Shown here: positions 1 through 6,812 of the stretch, one piece after another
Layout: every line of letters starts with the position of its first letter
Numbering within the stretch: position 1 is the stretch's first letter
IMG/VR virus record: IMGVR_UViG_3300032287_004322
Coordinates: 1-47,464 of that record
Length of the DNA: 47,464 nucleotides
Origin: a virus
Direction: 5' to 3' (one strand)
The notes under the pieces: generated by a model
Seen by the model: only the letters and a program-made list of their open reading frames with translations
Told to the model about the DNA's origin: nothing
Databases searched by the model: none
Program-made: the position numbers and the translations under genes

Positions 1-37
1 ATAGTTGATATAGTTGGAATAATTAGATGGTTTTAAT

Positions 38-151
38 ATGCAAATAGTACGTCTAGCATTAGGTATAATAGCTGCTGCAGGAATACCCCTAGTAATGCTC
101 AAAGCAGCAATTTATTATTCAGATAAACAAAATAAAGATGGCGAAGGATAA
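38..151 (+). CDS. Small membrane protein, unknown
   Basis: A 37-residue reading frame from ATG 38 to TAA 149-151. Residues 4-27 are almost all hydrophobic (one predicted membrane segment) and the tail is polar and charged (SDKQNKDGEG). Its end overlaps the start of the next gene, the tight packing seen through the window. No family recognised; its existence rests on the ATG, the membrane-like composition and the overlap. Confidence 0.45.
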   Translation: MQIVRLALGIIAAAGIPLVMLKAAIYYSDKQNKDGEG

Positions 152-401
152 ATGCATAATGTGCGGTAAAGAAACCGCTTACGACTTCGAAACCCATGTT
201 GATTTTAGAACAGGTTATATTGAAGGTGCAGGACAACTATGTTATGCTTGCTATACTCATGATCACCCACCTGTTAATTTTGGACCAACACACTCTCTAG
301 ATATAACAGTATGTGTAAATGAAGATATGATTACAAGCACACCTAATGATTTTGAGTTGGGGGGCAAAGTAAGGGAATTATATTGGCAATTGAAAAAATA
401 A
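138..401 (+). CDS. Small zinc-ribbon protein, unknown
   Basis: 87 residues with two Cys pairs, CIMC near residue 6 and CYAC near residue 36, spaced as in a four-Cys zinc ribbon. The rest is acidic and polar with no membrane segment. It sits 3 nt before folE and follows the upstream small gene with overlap, so it is probably co-transcribed with the nucleotide genes. Function unknown; small zinc ribbons in phages are often nucleic-acid or polymerase binding, but nothing here decides that. Confidence 0.6.
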   Translation: MAKDKCIMCGKETAYDFETHVDFRTGYIEGAGQLCYACYTHDHPPVNFGPTHSLDITVCVNEDMITSTPNDFELGGKVRELYWQLKK

Positions 402-404
402 AAT

Positions 405-1040
405 ATGGAACTATTAAAGAAGTCAAAAGGTAGCCTCGCTCGCACACCAGAAGAAGTCGAGCAAATGGTAGAAAAAGCATCTGAAGCATATGCTCAGTTT
501 CTTACTGCAGTAGGATTTGATTATCAAGCGGATAGACAAACAGTAGATACACCTCGTCGTGTAGCTAAAGCATGGTTAAAAGATCTTATTGTAGGATCTA
601 TTACTAATGAACCTAATATTACAGTGTTCCCTAACGATGATCACTACGATGGATTAGTAATCCAATCAGGTATTCCTATCGTTAGTATGTGTGCACATCA
701 CAATCTTGCATTTACTGGATTTGCAACTGTTGCTTATGTACCCGGTGAAAATGTAATCGGATTAAGTAAATTGAATCGTATTGTAGAATGGTTCTCTCGT
801 AGACCACAAATGCAAGAATCACTTACTCAACAAATTCATGATTATCTAGCTACTAAAATGGATTGTTCATCAGTAGCAGTTAGTATTGCTTGTAAACATA
901 CTTGTTGTTCACACAGAGGTATTAAACATCCATCTGTAATGACTACAAATAAGTTTAGTGGTGTGTTTATGGAAAAAGATAATTTGATTCGTGAGGAATT
1001 CCTCCATGCAATTGAAGTAAACGGAGCCAAATTTAGATAA
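405..1040 (+). CDS. folE: GTP cyclohydrolase I
   Basis: Converts GTP to 7,8-dihydroneopterin triphosphate, the entry to folate and to 7-deazaguanine synthesis. The 211-residue length matches the family. The zinc ligands are at C96, H99 (in CAHH) and C167 (in KHTCC), exactly the C-x2-H and +71 spacing of the E. coli enzyme (C110, H113, C181). The core segments VIGLSKLNRIVEWFSRRPQ and QESLTQQI also fit. It starts the enzyme run folE - phosphoribosyltransferase - Dcd-like; thyA lies 41 kb downstream. Folate supply for thymidylate synthesis is the simplest role. A DNA deazapurine role is possible, but no QueC, QueD, QueE or transglycosylase partner is in this window. Confidence 0.93.
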   Translation: MELLKKSKGSLARTPEEVEQMVEKASEAYAQFLTAVGFDYQADRQTVDTPRRVAKAWLKDLIVGSITNEPNITVFPNDDHYDGLVIQSGIPIVSMCAHHNLAFTGFATVAYVPGENVIGLSKLNRIVEWFSRRPQMQESLTQQIHDYLATKMDCSSVAVSIACKHTCCSHRGIKHPSVMTTNKFSGVFMEKDNLIREEFLHAIEVNGAKFR

Positions 1041-1441
1041 TGGAAAAAATATATATAAGCTGGGATGAAATTGAAAATGCTGTCGAGAGTCTAGCACATC
1101 AAATTAGAACTAGTAGTTTTAAACCATCATATATCAAAGGAATACAGCGTGGGGGTTTAATCCCCGCTGTCCTCCTCTCACACAAACTAAATATTCCATT
1201 AATTACTAATGGTATATTAGATAATAGTGTGTTAGTAATAGATGATATATGTGACAGTGGAAAAACAATATTTGAAACCCAAAAATATAAATGCTTTACA
1301 GCCACTATTCACCACAAACAATCAGCTATTACTAAACCTGATTTTTATTACAGTTTAGTACCTGAAGATAAGTGGATAGTATATCCATGGGAAAATAAAA
1401 ATTCAAAACCAATACCCGATTATGCAACCGAAAGAAAGTAA
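1040..1441 (+). CDS. Type I phosphoribosyltransferase
   Basis: 133 residues with the PRPP-binding loop VLVIDDICDSGKT at residues 64-76 and the upstream IQRGGLIPAVLLSHKL segment typical of type I (xanthine/hypoxanthine-like) phosphoribosyltransferases. It would join a nucleobase to PRPP for salvage, but the substrate cannot be read from sequence. It is shorter than most family members (about 150-180), mainly at the C-terminus. The start overlaps the folE stop (TAATG), indicating translational coupling. Confidence 0.8.
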   Translation: MEKIYISWDEIENAVESLAHQIRTSSFKPSYIKGIQRGGLIPAVLLSHKLNIPLITNGILDNSVLVIDDICDSGKTIFETQKYKCFTATIHHKQSAITKPDFYYSLVPEDKWIVYPWENKNSKPIPDYATERK

Positions 1442-1592
1442 AACAAACTGGCATTTTAGAATTAGCCTATTTAAATCAGTAGTTAGAATATTTGCTGGTA
1501 TGATGTTATTGTACGCTGATCAATGGTATTTTAACGCTGCTGGTGGGTTACTGATTGGAGCTGAAATGCTTGGAATAGCAGAAGAATTTTAA
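1422..1592 (+). CDS. Small membrane protein, unknown
   Basis: A 56-residue frame beginning inside the end of the phosphoribosyltransferase gene (ATG 1422) and ending at TAA 1590-1592. It fills the only gap before the next gene. Residues about 19-34 and 38-53 are hydrophobic with small residues (AAGGLLIGAEML), suggesting two short membrane spans or a hairpin. No family recognised. Confidence 0.5.
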   Translation: MQPKESKTNWHFRISLFKSVVRIFAGMMLLYADQWYFNAAGGLLIGAEMLGIAEEF

Positions 1593-1604
1593 TAAATTTA
1601 TATT

Positions 1605-2117
1605 ATGTTAAACGCAAAACAAATTATTGATGAAGGTTTGCTCCTTCTAGAACACACAAAAGGTAAATCAGCACAAGTTGGTTATGATCTTAGTCTTAAA
1701 GCAGTACAGAAAGTAGGTACTAGTACTACAGATGGTAAAATAGGTAAAATTCTAAAGGATAGAACCGAATTAACCACTTATATTCCTGCTACAACTATTA
1801 AAGTAGATGGAATGGAAGGATGGTTACTATACCAAGGTGTATATGATATTACCTTTAATGAAGGGTGCAAAATCCCAGACAATAGAGTAGCATTTATTAA
1901 ACAACGATCTTCTCTGTACCGTAACGGTGCCATTATAAATAGCCCTGTTTTTGATCCTGGATTTGAAACCCAAAATATGGGTACTTTGCTTTATATACAT
2001 GAAACGATTTTCATTGAAAGAGATGCTCGTGTAGCACAAATCTATTTTCATGAATGTGATCCTGCAGATAAGTACGATGGGCAATGGCAAAATGATAAAC
2101 AGAGAAGTTCATTATAA
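1605..2117 (+). CDS. dcd: dCTP deaminase / dUTPase family protein
   Basis: 170 residues of the trimeric dUTPase/dCTP deaminase fold. It shows VGYDLSL near residue 26 (family xYDLRL), RSSLYRNGA near residue 100 (the RSS nucleotide-binding loop), SPVFDPGFE near residue 114 and RDARVAQIYF near residue 139. The RSSL(x)RNG wording is nearer dCTP deaminase than dUTPase. It would make dUMP/dUTP for thymidylate synthesis, fitting the phage thyA. Deaminase versus diphosphatase activity is not certain. Confidence 0.8.
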   Translation: MLNAKQIIDEGLLLLEHTKGKSAQVGYDLSLKAVQKVGTSTTDGKIGKILKDRTELTTYIPATTIKVDGMEGWLLYQGVYDITFNEGCKIPDNRVAFIKQRSSLYRNGAIINSPVFDPGFETQNMGTLLYIHETIFIERDARVAQIYFHECDPADKYDGQWQNDKQRSSL

Positions 2118-2120
2118 AAA

Positions 2121-2142
2121 ATGGGGGTGTCAAAACCCCCAT
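2121..2142 (+). terminator. Hairpin between dcd-like gene and DNA polymerase
   Basis: Perfect 7-bp stem ATGGGGG/CCCCCAT with an 8-nt loop (TGTCAAAA), directly after the dcd-like stop codon. It is preceded by A5 and followed by a weak T-rich stretch (CTTACATTT) without a real T-run. It may be a weak terminator, an RNA-processing or a 3'-protecting hairpin separating the nucleotide genes from the polymerase gene. Confidence 0.6.
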
Positions 2143-2144
2143 CT

Positions 2145-2152
2145 TACATTTA
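2145..2152 (+). promoter_or_regulatory. Possible -7 box (TACATTTA) before DNA polymerase
   Basis: TACATTTA followed by AGT and the polymerase ATG at 2156. The same TAnATTTAAGT(T)ATG arrangement occurs at 41342 and 42112. It matches the Bacteroidota -7 element TAnnTTTG loosely. No TTTG is seen 20 nt upstream because the hairpin occupies that position. If it is a promoter, the transcript would have almost no leader. Confidence 0.35.
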
Positions 2153-2155
2153 AGT

Positions 2156-4735
2156 ATGTATCAAGCAATTTATTACGACGGAAAGCCGAATTACTGTTTT
2201 CATTTACGTGATGATAAAACAGGTTGGAGTGAATTTAAGTATACTATTCCTCGCTATCAAATAGATAGTAATGGTACTCTTCCTACTCTAGATGGTAAAT
2301 TAGCAAAAGCAGTTACTAAATATGAGTGGAATGATAATCATTTATACGAGTCTGATATTGATCGCTTTACAGCAGTATTAATTGATAAATACAAAGACAG
2401 TGACGATACCCCTGAATGGCAAAACATTATCTACTTCGATATTGAGTGTGAAATCGGTGGTGCCTTAACTTCAGAATATATTAAGACAGCACCAATGAAA
2501 ATTACTTCAATTTCATTATATGATGCTACATCTAAAGTATATTACTGTCTTATATTAGATGAAAAAAAACAACTACAAGCTATAAAGGAAGAAAATAGAC
2601 AAGTAGTACCTTGTAGTAGTGAAGAAGAATTATTATCACTATTTCTTGAATTGTGGGAATCAGTAGATCCTACCATTATTACAGGATGGAATAGTGGATT
2701 TTTCGATGTACCTTATCTCTACTATAGAATGTGTAATGTATTAGGTTCAACAGAAGCATCTCGCTTATCTCCTATTCGCAAAATTAAATTCACTGAATGG
2801 GATACAGCTCAACCAATTGAATTAGGAGGTATTAATCATCTTGATTATCTATTACTGTATAAAAAATACAATCCTAAAAACGAACCATCCTATAAATTAG
2901 GTGATATAGGAACTAAATATGTTAAATTAGGTAAAATAGATTATGAAGGTAATTTAGATAGATTATTTAGAGAAGACCCAAATAAATTTATTGAATATAA
3001 TATTCGTGACGTAGAGATTATTATTGAATTAGAAAAGAAATTCAAATTCATTGAATTAACAGTTGCTATCTGTCATTTGTGTCATGTGCCTTATGAAATG
3101 ATTTATCTATCAACTGTACTAAATGATGGAGCTATCCTTACCTATCTAAAACGCCAAGGAATAGTTTCACCTAATAAACCAACCACCACAAATCCATCAC
3201 TTAAAGACATTCAAGAAGAATATGCTGGTGGTTATCTTAAGGATCCTGTTCCTGGATTATATGAGTGGGTTATTGATTTGGATTTTACCTCACTATATCC
3301 CTCAATTATTAGATCACTTAATATTGGTATTGAAACATTCGTAGGTCGTATTGTAAATAAAGATAAATATGATAATAATTGGACACTTGATGATTTAAAA
3401 CAAATGAATTCTGAAAGTGTAATTACAATTGAAAAACTAACTCCAAGACAAACTACACAACAAGCACAAGTAAAAGTAGGAACATTAATTGCTCTAATCC
3501 AAGAAAATAATTGGCTAATTGCAGCATCTGGTGCTATGTTTAGAACAGATCGCTCATCTGTAGTATGTGAAGTACTAACTGATTGGTTTAATAAACGTGT
3601 TGAATATAAAAACCTGATGAAAAAAGCATATAAATCAGGTGATGCTGTTAAAGGTGAATTTTATAATCGTAGACAACACGCATACAAAATTAAATTGAAT
3701 GACGTTTATGGTTGTTATGCTATTAATGGCTGGCGCTATACGGATGGTCATAAAATGATATCTAAAGCCATTACATTAACAGGCCAACGTGTAACTCAAG
3801 AATCAATTAAATTCTGTAATGAATGGATGAATAAACAACTAGGTACTGAAGATAAAGACTATGTTGTAACATCAGATACAGACTCATTATTTATCCAAGT
3901 TAAGGATTTAGTATTACAACGTTATCCTGAAACTAAAACTAAGGATGAATATATTAAAGCAACACTAGAAATTACTACTGAAATACAAAAAGCAGCAAAC
4001 GATAATATTGATCGTGTAACTAGAGAATACTTTAATGTAGGTCAACGTGATCATTACTTTGAATTAAAACAAGAGGTAATTATTGAAAGGGGATACTTTG
4101 CAGGTAAACGTCGTTATGCAATGTATATTGTAAATAAAGAAGGTGTTACTGTTGATGAATTGGATATGAAAGGATTAGATTTGATGAAATCAAATATGAC
4201 TCCAATGTATTCTAAATTTGGAGAGAAACTAATCCAAGATATTATGTTTGGTAAACCCAAATCAGAAATCGACCAGCAAATAATTGATTTTAAGAAGTAT
4301 GTTAAAACGATGCCTATTGAAGAGGTAGCTAAACCAACTGGAGTAAAAAATGTTGAATCCTACATTGAACGTGCTCCTAAAGCAGGTGAAATATTTAGTT
4401 CATTAAAATTAAAATGTCCTATTAATAGTAAAGCAGCTATCTACTATAATGATTTACTTAAATTTAAAAAGGTGGATAAGCAATATCCTCGTTTTACCGT
4501 TGGTGATAAAATGAAATATATTCAATTAAAAACAAATCCATATAATATTGATGTAATTGGATTTACAGGTAATGATCCTGATTTTATTAATAAATTAATT
4601 GATGAATTTGCTGATAGAGAAGAGGGATTTGAATCAACATTACTAAATAAATTAAAAGGCATCTATGAGGATTTAGGATGGGATTTTCCCTCATTAAACG
4701 AAAAAGTAAATAAATTTTTTAAATTCATCCAATGA
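2156..4735 (+). CDS. 43: Family B DNA polymerase (T4 gp43-like)
   Basis: Replicative DNA polymerase with 3'-5' proofreading, 859 residues (T4 gp43 is 898). The exonuclease motifs are present: Exo I FDIE (D95, E97), Exo II TGWNSGFFDVPYL and Exo III YNIRDVEII. The polymerase motifs follow: A DLDFTSLYPS (D374, D376), B KIKLNDVYG and C SDTDS (D574, D576). All catalytic acidic residues are in place, so it should be active. The start is the first ATG after the upstream hairpin, and its stop overlaps the next gene (ATGA). Clamp and clamp loader follow within 9 kb. Confidence 0.97.
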   Translation: MYQAIYYDGKPNYCFHLRDDKTGWSEFKYTIPRYQIDSNGTLPTLDGKLAKAVTKYEWNDNHLYESDIDRFTAVLIDKYKDSDDTPEWQNIIYFDIECEIGGALTSEYIKTAPMKITSISLYDATSKVYYCLILDEKKQLQAIKEENRQVVPCSSEEELLSLFLELWESVDPTIITGWNSGFFDVPYLYYRMCNVLGSTEASRLSPIRKIKFTEWDTAQPIELGGINHLDYLLLYKKYNPKNEPSYKLGDIGTKYVKLGKIDYEGNLDRLFREDPNKFIEYNIRDVEIIIELEKKFKFIELTVAICHLCHVPYEMIYLSTVLNDGAILTYLKRQGIVSPNKPTTTNPSLKDIQEEYAGGYLKDPVPGLYEWVIDLDFTSLYPSIIRSLNIGIETFVGRIVNKDKYDNNWTLDDLKQMNSESVITIEKLTPRQTTQQAQVKVGTLIALIQENNWLIAASGAMFRTDRSSVVCEVLTDWFNKRVEYKNLMKKAYKSGDAVKGEFYNRRQHAYKIKLNDVYGCYAINGWRYTDGHKMISKAITLTGQRVTQESIKFCNEWMNKQLGTEDKDYVVTSDTDSLFIQVKDLVLQRYPETKTKDEYIKATLEITTEIQKAANDNIDRVTREYFNVGQRDHYFELKQEVIIERGYFAGKRRYAMYIVNKEGVTVDELDMKGLDLMKSNMTPMYSKFGEKLIQDIMFGKPKSEIDQQIIDFKKYVKTMPIEEVAKPTGVKNVESYIERAPKAGEIFSSLKLKCPINSKAAIYYNDLLKFKKVDKQYPRFTVGDKMKYIQLKTNPYNIDVIGFTGNDPDFINKLIDEFADREEGFESTLLNKLKGIYEDLGWDFPSLNEKVNKFFKFIQ

Positions 4736-5067
4736 AAATAATCTATGCTTTATTACTAGCAACACTAGCTCAAATATTATCATTTATCCAGCTACAAGGT
4801 CAGATGGCATGGAAATTTCCAAAAGAAAATCCATACATAATGATGTTAATGGGGTTACCAATTTCATTAATACTGATTAATACAACTAAAATATTTAATT
4901 CACATTTTGATGCTAATTGGCCGGGTCGTTTAATTGGCTTTGGGATTGGAGTTATTATATTTACAATAATGAGTTGGCTTGTATTTCAAGAACATCCAAC
5001 TCCTAAAACACTTACTTGTTTGGGCTTAGCTTTTATCATAGTTTTATTACAAATATTTTGGAAATAA
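4732..5067 (+). CDS. Integral membrane protein, about four segments, unknown
   Basis: 111 residues, mostly hydrophobic, with likely membrane spans near residues 3-22, 36-52, 67-86 and 94-110. The last two resemble the compact helices of small multidrug-resistance/DMT-type transporters, but no signature residue is clear, so no function is assigned. It overlaps the polymerase stop by 4 nt and the clamp start by 1 nt. That places a membrane protein inside the replisome operon, which is odd and worth noting. Confidence 0.65.
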   Translation: MKIIYALLLATLAQILSFIQLQGQMAWKFPKENPYIMMLMGLPISLILINTTKIFNSHFDANWPGRLIGFGIGVIIFTIMSWLVFQEHPTPKTLTCLGLAFIIVLLQIFWK

Positions 5068-5798
5068 TGGATAAACAATTATTAACATCGATCATTGAGA
5101 AGTATTACCTAAACGGAATACATGAAAAGGTAAAGTGGACAGTTAAGGATAAAAAGATACAAATATTATTTACTTCACCTCTTAAAGATCTAGCAGGATC
5201 GGTTGAAGCAGATAATTTTGATCTTGACGATTGTGTTTTAGGTATCTATGATACAAATAAACTACTTAAACTAGTAAACATTACTAATCACTTTATTCAA
5301 TTGAATGTTGAAACTAAAAACAATACTTCAACTAAATTGAATATCGCTGATAATGAATATGATTTGACTTATCATCTTGCTGACTTAAGGATGATGTCTG
5401 TTGAAACAATGGTATTAGATGAATCTCAAATTACATTTAATTATTCATTTAATATTGATTCTGAATTTATTGAGCGCTATAATAAGGCTAAAAAAGCATT
5501 AGGTAGTGATGAGGTAAGAATCCAAGCATTATATAATGACGATGGTGATAAAGGTATCTACTTTACATTAGGTGGTAAAACATCACATGATGATAAAATT
5601 AGCTTCCAAACACCTACAGCAGAAATGAGTATCCCATCTCAACTATACCAATATAATGCAAATTACCTTTATGAAATATTTACAGAAAATAAAGGTGCAC
5701 CCGGTACAGGTTGGTTTGATGAAAATGGAATATTAAAAATACAATTTACAACAGAAGATTCTATTAAAAGCACATATTATCTCCCACCCAAAAACTAA
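5067..5798 (+). CDS. 45: Sliding clamp (T4 gp45-like)
   Basis: 243 residues (T4 gp45 is 228), acidic, with the repeated beta-rich pattern of trimeric clamps. The identification rests mainly on size, composition, the C-terminal strand pattern and position between polymerase and clamp loader. ATG 5067 overlaps the preceding stop (TAATG) and opens MDKQLLTSII. An upstream in-frame ATG at 5016 would add 17 residues inside the membrane gene and is less likely. The clamp tethers gp43 to DNA and, in T4, also activates late transcription. Confidence 0.8.
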   Translation: MDKQLLTSIIEKYYLNGIHEKVKWTVKDKKIQILFTSPLKDLAGSVEADNFDLDDCVLGIYDTNKLLKLVNITNHFIQLNVETKNNTSTKLNIADNEYDLTYHLADLRMMSVETMVLDESQITFNYSFNIDSEFIERYNKAKKALGSDEVRIQALYNDDGDKGIYFTLGGKTSHDDKISFQTPTAEMSIPSQLYQYNANYLYEIFTENKGAPGTGWFDENGILKIQFTTEDSIKSTYYLPPKN

Positions 5799-5805
5799 TC
5801 CGTAT

Positions 5806-5813
5806 ATATTTAT
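5806..5813 (+). promoter_or_regulatory. ATATTTAT motif upstream of hsp20
   Basis: Octamer ATATTTAT in an 88-nt gap, 73 nt before the Hsp20 start. It is one of nine intergenic copies seen in the window. There is no TTTG at the -33 position, so it would be a phage-type rather than host-type promoter (the T4 late box TATAAATA is the nearest analogue). Function inferred only from placement. Confidence 0.4.
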
Positions 5814-5825
5814 TACCGAAGATAC

Positions 5826-5838
5826 ATGACAGGTCTTC
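5826..5838 (+). repeat. Left arm of inverted repeat flanking hsp20
   Basis: ATGACAGGTCTTC, a perfect 13-nt reverse complement of 6325-6337 (GAAGACCTGTCAT). The arms bracket the Hsp20 gene, one in its leader and one just after its stop. In RNA they could pair and close the whole gene in a loop; in DNA they could be protein-binding sites. Confidence 0.6.
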
Positions 5839-5853
5839 ATATTATTAATTAAC

Positions 5854-5872
5854 TGCATACCTTAGGGATGCA
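5854..5872 (+). other. Leader hairpin before hsp20
   Basis: TGCAT/ATGCA stem (5 bp), one A-G mismatch, then CC/GG and a TTA loop, ending 14 nt before the Hsp20 ATG. It could be an mRNA structure affecting translation. It does not cover an obvious ribosome site, so a thermometer role is only a guess. Confidence 0.4.
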
Positions 5873-5886
5873 CAAAACAAAAAACT

Positions 5887-6312
5887 ATGACACAACTAAA
5901 CAGTTACCACAGTAATTGGACATTCGATCCATTTGATGTTGTTTGGAAAAACATCCTAGACAGCAACTCAAAATTTAACACAATTGAAAATAAAATCAAC
6001 TACCCAGTTGATATTTACGAAACAGAAACAGGTTTACGATTCGAATTAGCAGTAGTAGGACTTGACAAATCAGATATAGAAATTCTAGTAGAGTCCGATG
6101 TATTAAGAATTACCCACAGTAAAAAAGAAACAGAAGGAACAGAAAAATCTTATCTCCAAAGAGGTATTGCTCGTCGCTCCTTTGATTTAGCTTGGAAAAT
6201 AGCTTCTAAACTTAATTTAAATAAGCTAGAGGCTAATATGGATAAGGGTTTGCTTGTTATAGATATTCCTTATGCAGAGGAAAAAGCACCTAAAAAGGTT
6301 ACAATTAAATAA
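5887..6312 (+). CDS. Small heat-shock protein (Hsp20/alpha-crystallin)
   Basis: 141 residues. The alpha-crystallin domain runs from about residue 36 (YPVDIYETETGLRFELAVVG) to the end, with the family A-x-x-x-G-x-x-x-x-D-I pattern (AVVGLDKSDIEI), the strand VLRITHSKK and the basic ending APKKVTIK. It holds unfolded proteins for ATP-dependent chaperones. It stands in its own small unit, with a promoter-like motif and hairpin upstream and a 13-bp inverted repeat on both sides, just before GroES/GroEL. Hsp20 genes are known in cyanophages and some other large phages. Confidence 0.9.
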   Translation: MTQLNSYHSNWTFDPFDVVWKNILDSNSKFNTIENKINYPVDIYETETGLRFELAVVGLDKSDIEILVESDVLRITHSKKETEGTEKSYLQRGIARRSFDLAWKIASKLNLNKLEANMDKGLLVIDIPYAEEKAPKKVTIK

Positions 6313-6324
6313 GTTTTGAAAACC

Positions 6325-6337
6325 GAAGACCTGTCAT
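6325..6337 (+). repeat. Right arm of inverted repeat flanking hsp20
   Basis: GAAGACCTGTCAT begins 12 nt after the Hsp20 stop and is the exact reverse complement of 5826-5838. It lies in the 37-nt gap before the next small gene. Confidence 0.6.
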
Positions 6338-6349
6338 TATCTTTATTTT

Positions 6350-6541
6350 ATGGAAACATTAGTTATACGAAAAGAAGCAAACTGGGATAGGATTGCTTAT
6401 TTAAAATTAATAGACAATAAAGTAGTATTTGACGATTCAATGGAGGAATATGGTCCGATTGAATTTGATTTGTCAATACTAGAGGAAGCAATTTTAAAAC
6501 ATAAACAAAAAATAGAAAATGAAAATAATACCATTGCATAA
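6350..6541 (+). CDS. Small acidic protein, unknown
   Basis: 63 residues with many Glu, Asp and Lys, no membrane span and no motif I recognise. The C-terminal third (LEEAILKHKQKIENENN) is likely helical. Its last 23 nt overlap the start of the GroES gene, so it belongs to the chaperonin operon and may be translationally coupled to it. Confidence 0.6.
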   Translation: METLVIRKEANWDRIAYLKLIDNKVVFDDSMEEYGPIEFDLSILEEAILKHKQKIENENNTIA

Positions 6542-6809
6542 TCACGTAGTGATTAAACAACAAGATGAAACAGACACAATGTATGGGAATATTATTGTCC
6601 CGGACATGGGTAAAGAGAAACCACTTATGGGTGAAGTAATAGCTGTAGGACCTGGAGTTTATACAATTACAGGGACTTGGATTGATACTAGCATTAAAGT
6701 AGGTGAAATTGTGGTATTTCCTGCCTTTGGTGGAACCAAAATGACCGTTGAAGGTGAAGAATACGTTGTAATGAAAGAACAAGATTTATTGGCAGTTTTA
6801 GAAAAATAA
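6519..6809 (+). CDS. groES: Co-chaperonin GroES
   Basis: 96 residues, the normal GroES length (E. coli 97). N-terminal PLHNHVVIKQ matches the family start (PLxDRVVVK). The segment after residue 20 is the mobile loop (YGNIIVPDM), followed by GEVIAVGPG and the basic/Gly strand KVGEIVVFPAFGGTKM. It caps the GroEL ring. It is 3 nt upstream of groEL, the usual bacterial order. T4 carries only an unrelated-sequence GroES analogue (gp31), so a true GroES here is distinctive. Confidence 0.93.
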   Translation: MKIIPLHNHVVIKQQDETDTMYGNIIVPDMGKEKPLMGEVIAVGPGVYTITGTWIDTSIKVGEIVVFPAFGGTKMTVEGEEYVVMKEQDLLAVLEK

Positions 6810-6812
6810 TAT

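Noticed and set aside
405-1040. 7-deazaguanine DNA modification suggested by FolE
   Set aside because: No QueC, QueD, QueE, transglycosylase or preQ0 transporter is present in this window; folate supply for ThyA is simpler.
6363-6782. Long minus-strand frame (139 codons) under groES
   Set aside because: It lies opposite two well-supported + genes, has low-complexity Phe/Tyr-rich composition, and no minus-strand gene is supported anywhere in the window.
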